From the NCBI GenBank assembly GCA_037039925.1, contig JAXRKP010001461.1:42501-106500 (forward strand): a stretch of 64,000 nucleotides of DNA, written 5' to 3'. The notes beneath the pieces were generated by a model. The model was not told the origin of the DNA. It ran no database searches and saw only the letters and a list, made by a program, of their open reading frames with translations. The stretch comes from Doris montereyensis (Eukaryota > Mollusca > Gastropoda > Nudibranchia > Dorididae). Positions 41,001-53,333 of this stretch are shown one piece after another (within the stretch, counting starts at the first letter, position 1; every line of letters starts with the position of its first letter). The translations under genes and the position numbers were made by a program.

Positions 41001-44000
41001 CCATGGAAGCACTCATCAGATCTAACAGGTGAATAGCGCTTGATGAGTTGGCATCAAACCTGAGTGGGCATCAAAATGTAAGCCATGAAGCACTCATCAG
41101 ATCTGACAATCAAACCTGGATGTAAGCCATGGAAGCACTCATCAGATCTGACAGGTGAATAGCTTGATGAGTTGCATGATGTTGGTACTCAAACTGACAG
41201 GTGAATAGCGCTGAAGTTCATGGAAGCATGGAAGCACTCATCATATCTGACAGGCGAATAGCACTTGATGAGTTGGTATCAAACCTGGATGTAGCCATGG
41301 AAGCACTTCAGATCTGACCAAACCTGGATGTAAGCCATAAACTTGTCCAATTGCTTGGTTTTTTCTTAGGTCTGTGCCCGTTGAGTACTACAACACCTCA
41401 CACCTGATCACAAGATTCAAATAGTGAATTGCTGCACAGGTTGTTGCTACTTAACAACAGAGACAATTCATTTTTTCAAGGCTTGTCGCCGGATATGAGA
41501 CTTGGGTTCATTATTATGAACCAGAATGTCGAGAGGATTTATGATGGCGGCGCTGACAACGTCCATGCCATAAAAAAATCAAGACAAAAATTATGGCCAC
41601 TATCATTTGGAACAGTCAGTGCTTGTTGACTTTTTGCCAAGACAAGCAACAATGAATTCTGAAACAGACATTGAAAAGGTTTACAATAAGACTTTGAAGT
41701 ATGAGACCTCATTTGGAAATGGAGAAAGTTCTTTTTCATCACCATAATGCTCGCCCACACACGAGTATCATGACAAGGGAGGCAATCACTTCCTGCGGGT
41801 TGACAACCATGCTCCCATCTCCCTATTTGACAACATCTAGTTTCTTCTGACTTCCATCTATTCAGTCCACTGAAAGAAGCCTTGAAAGATCATCGATATG
41901 AAAACGACGATGAGTTAAAGATTGCTCTAAAGAACTGAATTTCACAAGGCTGACATACATGGCCTAACTAAATGGTGGACACTAGCTATCGAAAGAGGTG
42001 AAGACTATGTAGAATAGTAGGGATTTGATCCCATATTGTGTGGCTTCAATTTGATGTATGATACTTACTATCGTATATATTCATCTTGTAGCAATAAACC
42101 AAAAAATGCATTAATTATTGAGTGCCCCATGCCTTTCTCTTCTGATTGTTCCTACAGGGCTTAAATATTATTTCATATCCTTATTGGTGACTTTGACAGG
42201 TCCTTTGCCTAAATGTTTTCCTTTAAAAAATGTCTTTTAAAGTTTCATGTAAAGATAAAATCTTCAACCATTATCATTCTCAAAGTGCAAACTTACGATC
42301 TAAGAGATAGCTCAGGAATTCTTTTCTCTCACTCTCTTTCTTGTTCGATAGGTCATCGAGATCTCTGGAAATCTGATCTTGGTTCTTGGTTCTGTGATGG
42401 AAAGGCCCTTAAATAAAATGAAGCTAGCTTGTGATGGAAAGGCCCTTGAATTAAATGAAAGCAATAGCTTGTGATGAAAGGCCCTTGAATTGGAAAGGCC
42501 CTTGAATGAAATGAAAGCAATAGTGATGGAAAGGCCCTTGAATTAAATGAAAGCAATAGCTAGTGATGGAAAGGCCCTTGAATTAAATGAAAGCAATAGT
42601 TGTGATGGAAAGGCCCTGAATTAAATGAAAGCAATAGCTAGTGATGGAAGGCCCTTGAATTAAATGAAAGCAATAGTTGTGATAGAAAGGCCCTTGAATG
42701 AAAAGCAATAGCTAGTGATGGAAAGGCCCTTGAATTAAATGAAAGCAATAATTGTGATAGAAAGGCCCTTGAATGAAATGAAAGCAATAGCTAATGATGG
42801 AAAGGCCTTGAATTGAATGAAATGAAAGCAATAGCTAGTGATAGAAAGGCCCTTGAATTAAATGAAAGCAATAGCTAGTGATGGAAAGGCCCTTGAAAGA
42901 ATTAAATGAAAGCAATAGCTAGTGATGGAAAGGCCCATTGAATGAAATGAAAGCAATAGCTAGTGATGGAAATGAATGAAATGAAAGCAATAGCTATGGA
43001 AAACATTTCAAACAATATCAAAGATCTGAAAACACTCCCAATGATGTCAAAGATCTAAAAAACTCCCAAATAATGTCAAAGTTCTAAAAACATTGCATAT
43101 TATGTTAAAGTTCTCTAAACACTCCCAACAATGTGAAAGATTTAAAATGCTCCCAATGATGCTCAAATTCTAAAAAACACCTGAATAATGTCAAGTTCTA
43201 AAAACACTCCAAAATAAGTCAATGTCAAAGATCTAAAATCATTACTCCAGTGATATCAAGGATAGTTAAAAAACATCCCCAATGATATCAAAGATATAAA
43301 ACATTCCCAATGATATCAAAGATATAAAACATTCCCAATGATGTCAAAGATATAAAAACATCCCCAATGATGTCAAAGTTCTAATAACCATTCCCAATGA
43401 TGTTAAAGATATAAAAACATCCCCAATGATATCAAAGATATAAAAACATTCAAAATGATGTCAAAGTTCTAATAACCATTCCCAATGATGTCAAAGTTCT
43501 CTAACCATTCCCAATGATGTCAAAGTTCTAATGCTCCCATGTTCTAATCTCCAATGATGTCAAAGTTCTAATAACCATTCCCAATGATGTCAAAGTTCTA
43601 AAACCATTCCCAATGATGTCAAAGTATAAAAACCTTCCCAATGATGTCAAAAGATATAAAAACATTCCCAATGATGTCAAAGTTTTAAAAACATTCCCAA
43701 TGATGTTAATGTTAAACATTCCCAATGATGTCAAAGTTCTAAAAACACTCCCAATGATGTCAAAGATTCAAAAACACTCCCCAATGATGTCAAAGTTCTA
43801 ATAACCACTCCCAAAGATGTCAACGTTCTAAAAACACTCCCAATGATGTCAAAGTTCAAATGAACACTCCCAATGATGTCAGTTCAAAGTTCAATGATGT
43901 CAAAGTTCAAATGAACACTCCCAATGATGTCAAAGTTCTAATGAACCACTCCCAAAGATGTCAAAGTTCTAAGCTGTACTATAGTCGTTGATGGCAAAGT

Positions 44001-47000
44001 TCAAAAACTTTCATACCAAATATCACTAGCACAAGATGTCAAAGAATAAAACCTTCCCAATGATGTCTCATAGTTGACATGAGCTTCCTGTGATCATCAG
44101 CCCAATGATGCTAGTGAAAAAAGCATTCAATTCGGATGTCATAAGTCTTTCAAAGCTCTTCAAGCATGTCAAAGTTCAAATGATCTCCCAAAGATGATAA
44201 AAAGTTCAAATGAATATATGGTTCAATGATTTTGATTTTGGTTCTCCCACATATGTCTAATGATGTCAAAGTTAAATGAACACTCTCAGGGTTTTCAGTA
44301 AGTTTGAACTTTTCCCGGATGGGTGACTCTTGTTGCATTGACACGAATGATGTCCGAATGATAGTCATAAGTCTGAATGACTCCCAAAGATGTCAAAGTT
44401 CCGAATGACTATAGAAGCATAAAGCAGAGTGCATAGTTAAGCATACCAAGTATCACTAGCACAAGAGAAGAATAAGTCTGATTTGATATAGTTGACAAGA
44501 GCTTCCTGAGATCATAAGTCTGAATGATAGCTGAAGCATAAGCTTCGAATGATACAGAAGTCTTTTACGTCTGAATGATATAGAAGCATAAGTCTAGCAA
44601 ATGATAAAAAGAAGCATAATGGTTCAATGATTTTGAAGCATTAGTCTGACATGCTAGGGCGATCTCAGGGTTTTTAGTAGGAGTTTTTGCTTTTCCCGGA
44701 TGGGTGACTTTTGTTGCATTGAGCATAAGTCCGAATGATAGAGAAGCATAAGTCTGAATGATAGAGAAGCATAAGTCTGAATGATAGAGAAGCATAAGTC
44801 TGAATGATATAGAAGCATAAGTCTGAATGATAGAGAAGCATAAGTCTGAATGATAGAGAAGCATAAGTCTGAATGATATAGAAGCATAAGTCTGAATGAT
44901 AGAGAAGCATAAGTCTGAATGATAGAGAAGCATAAGTCTGAATGATAGAGAAGCAAAAGTCTGAATGATAGAGAAACATAAGTCTGAATGATATAGAAGC
45001 ATAAGTCTGAATGATAGAGAAGCATAAGTCTGAATGATAGAGAAGCATAAGTCTGAATGACAGAGAAGCATAAGTCTGAATGATAGAGAAGCAAAAGTCT
45101 GAATGATAGAGAAGCATAAGTCTGAATGATAGAGAAGCATAAGTCTGAATGATAGAGAAGCAAAAGTCTGAATGATAGAGAAGCAAAAGTCTGAATGATA
45201 GAGAAACATAAGAAATTGGAATGTCAGGCGTGACACCCTGGACAGCATTCATTTTTTGTTTTGTTTTTGTGAGTGCTGGACTAGAGGTACAGTTGTGAGT
45301 GCTGGACTAGAGGTACAGTTGTGAGTGCTGAATAGATACAGTTGTGAGTGCTGGACTAGAGGTCCCAGTCCTGAGTCTGAAGAAGGGGACTAGAGGAATG
45401 TGAGTACTGAAAAAGGGGACTAGATTCATTTTTGTGAGTTTTAAAAGTAGGGGACTAGAGGTACAGTTGTGAGTACTAGAGGTAGAAAAAGGGGACTAGA
45501 GGTACAGTTGTGAGTGCTGGACTAGAGGTACAGTTGTGAGTGCTAGACTAGAGGTATAGTTGTGAGTGCTAGAAAAAGGGGACTAGAGGTACAGTTGTGA
45601 GTGCTGGACTAGAGGTATAGTTGTGAGTGCTGGACTAGAGGTACAGTTGTGAGTGCTGGACTAGAGGTACAGTTGTGAGTACTAGCTAGAAAAAGTGGGA
45701 CTAGAGGTACAGTTGTGAGTGCTAGAAAAAGGGGACTAGAGGTACAGTTGTGAGTACTAGAAAAAGGGGACTAGAGGTACAGTTGTGAGGGAAAAAGGGG
45801 ACTAGAGGTACAGTTGTGAGTGCTAGAAAAAGGGGACTAGAGGTACAGTTGTGAGTGCTAAGCATGGGAAAGTCTGTTGAAGTATTTCTCTGAATGAGAA
45901 GCAAGAGAAAAACTGAATTGAAGAGAAAAAATTAAATTTGAATGAGAATCAAGAGAAAAACTGAATTTAAGTGAAAATTTAAATTTGAATGAGAATCAAG
46001 AGAAAAACTGAATTTAATTGAAAAATCTAAATTTGAATGAGAAGCAAGAGAATAACCTGCAGCAGTACCTAAGAATCACCCCCCACCCCCCTCCCTCATA
46101 TTTATCCCTAAAAATAGAACATTAGATCCCTTTTCTCTTCGCCAGTCCACTATAAAAACAGCAAACATCTTAAATAATCAATCTTCCTACGTATTCACTG
46201 ATCACTCATGTCTAACATACCGCGATCAGGAGACAAAGTGTGATCATCATAAAATCAACAATATCAATATAGACACATGCGGGGTGATAAAAATACTGAA
46301 GAGTCTTCACAAACACAACACAAAAGGCCCAGACGATTTGATTTGATTTGATTTGATTTGATTTGATTTGATTTACCCACATCCACAACTAAAGTGGTCT
46401 CTGGGTTTTTGGTAGGATTTTTAATTTTGCCGTGACTGCCCTGTAAACAGCCAAGGGATCTTTAAAGTGCACAGAGTGTTGTGATCTGCACATGAGACCT
46501 CCTTTTATCGTCAGTCAGTCTCCAATGGGACTAGGTGTCGATCCACCTACCTGGACCAGGGGGGTAGATTTTACTCCAAAAAAAAATAGAGAAAAATTTT
46601 CAACCTTCGGCGGGGCTCGAACCCACTATCTTTTGGTTGAGAGGCCGACACCTTGCCTCTGGACTACAGAGTCCCTTTGACCCAGACAGAGCTAGCCCCA
46701 GTTCTGACCCTATTATTCCAAGCATCAGTTGATCAGGGTATGGTATCGGAAGACTGAGAGAAGCACACATTTTATGCCAATCTATAAGAAAAGTGACAAA
46801 TGTGCCGTTAAAAACTACCACCCGGTCTCCCTAACATCAATCTGATGCCAAATACTAGAACACCTCATTTCTAGCACCCTTATAAACCATTTTGAACAAC
46901 AACAACTAGCTTATAAACCATTTTGAACAACAACAACTAGAACACCTAATTTCTAGCACCCTTATAAACCATTTTGAACAACAACAACTAGAACACCTAA

Positions 47001-50000
47001 TTTCTAGCACCCTTATAAACCAGTTTGAACAACAACAACTAGCTTATAAACCATTTTGAACAACAACAACTAGAACACCTAATTTCAACAACAACCCTTA
47101 TAAACCATTTTGAACAACAACAACTAGCTTATAAACCATTTTGAACAACAACAACTAGCTTATAAACCATTTTGAACAACAACAACTAGCTTATAAACCA
47201 TTTTGAACAACAACAACTAGAACATCTAATCTTTAGCACCCTTATAAACCATTTTGAACAACAACAACTAGCTTATAAACCATTTTGAACAACAACAACT
47301 AGAACATCTAATTTCTAGCAACTTATAAACCATTTAAACCATTTTGAACAACAACAACTAGCTTATACACCATTTTGAACAACAACAACAACTAGAACAC
47401 CTAATCTTTAGCACCCTTATAAACCATTTTGAACAACAACTAGAACACCTAATCTTTAGCACCCTTATAAACCATTTTGAACAACAACAACTAGAACACC
47501 TAATCTTTAGCACCCTTATAAACCATTTTGAACAACAACAACTAGAACATCTAACCTTTAGTATATAAACCACCTTATAAACCATTTCGAACAACAACAA
47601 CTAGAACACCTAATCTTTAGCACCTAATCTTTATAAACCATTTTGAACAACAACAACTAGAACACCTAATCTTTAGCACCCTTATAAACCATTTTGAACA
47701 ACAACAACTAGAACACCTAATCTTTAGCACCCTTATAAACCATTTTGAACAACAACAACTAGAACACCTAATCTTGAGCACCCTTATAAACCATTTTGAA
47801 CAACAACAACAACTAGAACATCTAATCTTTAGCACCCTTATAAACCATTTCGAACAACAACAACTAGAACACCTAATCTTTAGAACTATTATAAACCATT
47901 TTGAACAACAACAACTAGAACACCTAATCTTTAGCACCCTTATAAACCATTTTGAACAACAACAACTAGAACACCTAATCTTTAGCACCCTTATAAACCA
48001 TTTTGAACAACAACAACTAGAACACCTAATCTTGAGCACCCTTATAAACCATTTTGAACAACAACAACAACTAGAACACCTAATCTTTAGCACCCTTATA
48101 AACCATTTTGAACAACAGCAACTAGAACATCTACTCTTTAGCACCCTTATAAACCATTTTGAACAACAACAACTAGAACACCTAATTTCTAGCTTATAAA
48201 CCATTTTGAACAACAACAACTAGCTTATAAACCATTTTGAACAACAACTAGAACACCTAATTTCTCTTATAAACCATTTTGAACAACAACTAGAACATCT
48301 ACTCTTTAGCACCTTATAAACCATTTTGAACAACAACAACTAGCTTATAAACCATTTTGAACAACAAGAACAACTAGCTTCTAAACCATTTTGAACAACA
48401 TTTTGAACAACAACAACAACTAGCTTATAAACCATTTTGAACAACAACAACAACTAGAACACAACTAATCTTTAGCACCCTTATAAACCATTTCGAACAA
48501 CAACTAGAACACCTAATCTTTAGCACCCTTATAAACCATTTTGAACAACAGCAACTAGAACATCTACTAATCTTTAGCACCCTTATAAACCATTTTGAAC
48601 AACAACAAAAGTCTGACTGACGCTCAACACAGATTTAGAACAAAGAGGTCTTGCATAAACCCAATGGATCACAGCAAGTCGGGACTTCGTCAACACCATT
48701 GATCACGAGCCAAAACAGATTGCTTGATTTTTCCAAGGCACTTGATAAGGTTCACCACAAAAGCCTCATTAACAAACAAAATCTTAAGGCGCAGCAGAAA
48801 ATGTGACAAAATGGATCAAGGATTTTCTTAAAATCAGAACTCAAACAGTAGTGCTTGATGGAAAAGAATCAGAACCAGCTCGGTTTAAATCTGGAGTGCC
48901 TCAGGGAACAGTGCTTGGGCCTCTGCTATTTCTTGTCTACATAAATGATATGCGTGATGGGCTGAGTTTTTAAAAACACCAAATTACAATTTTGCAGATC
49001 ACAGCCTCTTGTATAAAAGATCGAAAGCCCAGCCAGTACCCAAGACCTGCAAATATATCTCAATAAACTTCAGGACTGGGAGAAGAAATGAAAGATGAAA
49101 TTCCATTCCCCAAAAAGCCAAGTCATACATATAACTAACAAAAGAAAAACGATTATCAACAACTATTACATATACAAAGAGAAACTGTCATACAAAAATT
49201 CAGCACTAGGGGTCATAATTGATGAAAACCTTAATTGAAGTGAGCACATCGATTGCATGACTAAGAAGGCAAACAAAACCCTCTCTTTCTTACTGAGTCA
49301 AAACAAAATATTGCCATACATCCCTAAAGAAGAAATGCTACGAAATAAAGGTGAGGCCAATTTTAGAATACAGCAGCTCTGTGTGGGATCCATACAATAA
49401 GAACAAAATAAACAAGCTGAAAAGGCGCAAAGAAGAGCAACACGATTTGTCAGCGTAAATTACGATCCACGAAACACCATCTGACAGCCTCGTAAACGAT
49501 CTCCAATGGTTACAACTACAAGAAAGGAGAAACTCACAATCTTCTTCAAAGCTATAAAGAACAAATCAATTGAAATATTGATGAACCACCTCTTCAAAAA
49601 ACTCACTTACACAAGAAACTCTTTCAATAGCTTTGCAATTCCAACCTCAAGAACCGACACACATTTGCATTCATTCTATCCATGAACATTAAGGCTCTGG
49701 AACAAACTCCTAGCAAAAATCAAAGAAGCCAAACTATCTAGATGTTCAAAACCTTAGTGTGATAAGTGAATAGGAGCAGGCAATCATGTAGAACAGGCTA
49801 CACGTCTTCACTATGAAGTTGTGGCCTGAAAACAGTAAGAAAAGAAGATACTTATAATTACTGTAAACATATGACTTAATAGATCTACACTCCCTGTTCA
49901 TTTATATTTGGTGATGGTGTACTTACCAATACATTTTGATAGGCCTGTACTCCTTCCTGAAATAAAGGGGAGGGGGAGGGGGGAGAATGCAATCAACTAC

Positions 50001-53000
50001 AAATCTTTAAGCATCAATAAAACATCTCAGTATCATAAGGTACTTTCTGTTTGGTGCAAATGATGAAAATGAAATAGTTATTTCTTTTTCCATCTTTTTC
50101 TGCTTAATGATAAAATTCTCCTTTCTCCTCTCCCTCTTTGTCCCTCTCGTCTTCTTTCCTTCTTCTTGTTCATCTACATTTTCCTCGCCACTACATCCCT
50201 TTTCTCTTGCTAAGAACAGACATGTGTATTTTCAAAACTTTAAAGTCAAATCAAATGCACGCAGCCATGCACTAAAAACATTAAAAAAAACAAAGCAAAA
50301 CAAAAACCTAAACAAAATAACCCAAACAAACAAAATAACCCAAACAAACAAAATAACCCAAACAAAAGATGACAAAATGATGATCTAACACAAAATTAAG
50401 GTTGTCTTGAAAAAATTACTCACAAAATTGAACTTTGAGAATCTTGAACAAAAAAAGATTTGTTTCTTTGACTAAAGTAACTCACAACTGGCAGGGTGGG
50501 ACATTAAACACTTTTTTAAAATCCCTAATTTTCATAAATATCTGTATACATAGCAAAAGTGTAGTGAGTGGGTAAAACAATTATTCATATTTACTCTGAA
50601 AAATAAAAGAGAAATTGTAAATAAAAAACAAAAATGCTTTGCCAAACATTTTATCGACTGACAAACGTCACCCTCCCTACCGTCATGTTTGCCTCAATCT
50701 GTGACAAGTTCAGGTTCTGGTCGCTGACAGACGAGGAGATGCCGGCTTTGAGACTTGCCTCCATTTTAAGCCAGTACTTGGACGGGTGTTCGTACTCGAT
50801 GTCGGCCTCTGTGAGTCATGAGTCAAAACGTTTAACATTTTCAGACATTAAGGATAAAATACAATAATATATACATGTACAGCGGCCATGCTATTATGCA
50901 TCAACACATTTATACAATACAAGGTCCATTTCATATGTAAGTTTCCCATGTCCATAAAATGATTGTCACTACAGTTATAGCGGTCATGAGATGTGGCATA
51001 CATGTACACAACCCTTATCCCCCAGCATGCCATGTCATTCTCTCTCTCTCTCTCTCATGAAGGGACTGGTTGGTTCAACGTTCAAGTTCAATTTTTGTAA
51101 CCCTTGGAACAGAGACCCATAGCTTACGGCCTCAGCTGGCTCAGGGTCCTGTCCACTGTGGCTATCATTTCAGGATGAAATGACTCTATCTAGCATTAAT
51201 GGTTTTCATTAGAATCAATCTCAAACTGAAGGCGTAATACTTTAAATAATGCTTAATTTTCATCAAATTGACAAATGTCAGTGTTTATGGTTGAAAGTCA
51301 CTCACGAGTTAGAATTGGCCTAAAATCACCCAAAATGCGAAGCAACCATCTTACCATCAAGAGAAATAATATGGAAGAGAAAATATGCTGTGAGGGTAAT
51401 CTATGACTGGGGGGAAAATGAGGTTAAAAAGCACAAACTGAAATGTTGAGAATAAGATGGGGGAGGAGAGGTCAGACACTAGCAATTCATTTTCCGATGC
51501 ATTTGGCCAGCAAGGCACCAACTACTAACGAGCTAGGGCCAAATGTCAGCCTTGTTTGACACATACTTTATCAACTAGACATGTGTAGGCGTTCAACTAG
51601 AACTACGACTAATTGTCTCCAACAAGAGCTAGATACAACATAAAGAAACAAAATGAAATTATTTAAGTAACAGGTACAAAAAAGCACTTACGGCCACAAA
51701 GGTACATCATAATGGCAGGAGTTCCTTTCTTGCATGTTTCTGAAAAAAATGGAACAGTGGCGAGTTTCATGTTAAAAATGACACCATTTGAGGTGATCTC
51801 ACGGTAAACAAATTGAGAGGGAACAGCAAGATGGGAGACAGACGAAAAGGGAAGACACCATGGGGATTAAACTCGTGACCTCCGGGTAGTAATTACCTTG
51901 GTTGGTTGCACGCTCTTTTTTCATGGCGAGGTGATGGCTGACGACGCGGAGGTCGCGGGTTCAATCCCCATGGTGCCCAAAGAAATTTTCTGTCTATTCC
52001 TTGTATTTGTTGCATCATTGTTCCTATGGGGCCTAAATATCGAATATAATTTAACATCAATATCCTTTCCTTCTGTCATGCCCTTGCCTCACTGTTTGTC
52101 TTTACACTCACCACTGGTCGGAAAATGTATCTTGTCGGCATCCAAGACCAACGTCTCCAAGGCTTTCACGTAGCACAATTTGACGGGAAGACTGTCAATC
52201 TCATTTTCACTGACGTCCAATGTTCTCAGGCACTTCAACGTAAGGGGACGGGTTCGGGCACAAGTCTGAATCGGTTTTCTGAGGAAGGTATCATTTAGGT
52301 TTATTTTTTACTTGATTTGATTTTACCCACATCCACAACACAGGTGATCTCTGGGTTTTGGTAGGATTTAAATTTGTTTTGCCCAGACTGCCCTGTACAC
52401 AGCCAAGGGATCTTAAACAGGCACACAATACTGCCGTCTGCACACATGACCACCTTTTATTGTTCGTATCGGATGGGACCAGATGTCCATTCACCTACCT
52501 GGACTAAGAAGGAGGGTTTAACCTAAAATATTTTGTTTTAACCTTTCGGGTTGCTTGGGAAGTTGGCGTTTTTCAAGATTTTGAAGAACAATTTTTTCTA
52601 CTTTTTCTCTCTCTCAATAACTAGATCAGACACGTACAAACTAACATAATAAAAATTCTCAGGTGCTGTTCTTAATAGACAGTTTGGTCAACTTTGAAAA
52701 GGCAAATTTATGTTTGGGGAAGGTACAAAGAGAAATGGATCTGGTGTCTTTTATGATAAAGAATAAGAAAAGTCAGATCAATAGCTCTGAATCGTTTTCT
52801 TTATGTGTCAATTTGAAAAGCACATGAAAAATTCACCCATTTCTAGATTCTAGATCTATTCCTAATTTCTAGTGACAAAGACAAAGTTCAGGCAACCCTA
52901 AGATTTCACTTTGTTGACAATGAAGATTTAATTTATACCGATAGTATCAGCATTAGACCTGGAAGCGTAGGAAAGTCAATACAGATAACATCGGGTTGCG

Positions 53001-53272
53001 AATGAGTTAAGATTGAAGCTGAACCAAACAGTATTAAAATAATACTACTTAAGCTGACTTACTTCCAAGTTTTAATGTCTGTAAATACTGACATTGCGCC
53101 AACGATGATGGGAGTGCTTTCAGTTTGTTGCCGCTTAAATCAAGAATCTGTAAAGAGTCATGTGTGAATCATAAAATCAACACGAATGATAATAATACTT
53201 GATAATCACAATGCTACCATTAATCACAACGCTAGTGATGACGATGATGATAACAATATTAAAAATAATAAA

Positions 53273-53333
<61 letters not shown>

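Larger units (their letters stand above)
46120..49760 (+). mobile_element. Dead CR1/Jockey-type LINE (reverse transcriptase), with nested SINE and internal array
   Basis: A non-LTR retrotransposon fragment in several broken frames. Blocks in order are NIDTCGVIKILKSLHKHNTK and GPD (46250-46334), a nested SINE, ELAPVLTLLFQASVDQG (46689), NYHPVSLTSI (46812), the 51 bp array, AQHRFRTKRSC (48622), FSKALDKVHHKSLIN (48730), SGVPQGTVLGPLLFLVYIND (48892), FADHSLLY (48994), ALGVIIDENL (49204), ILEYSSSVWDP (49360) and LRKNSFNSFAIP (49600). The catalytic F/YADD motif reads FADH. No endonuclease part is visible. It lies antisense inside an LRSAM1 intron. Confidence 0.85.

Noticed and set aside
44565..45252. 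Three minus-strand frames of 169-227 codons rich in Leu, Ser and Tyr
   Set aside because: 23 bp array read in three frames.
47617..48219. Minus-strand Cys-rich frame of 200 codons
   Set aside because: It is antisense of the LINE-derived 51 bp array; the meaningful frame is on the plus strand.
50100..50260. Purine-rich minus strand as the missing LRSAM1 coiled-coil exon
   Set aside because: Charged residues come from GA-rich composition; no match to the expected pattern and poor splice context.
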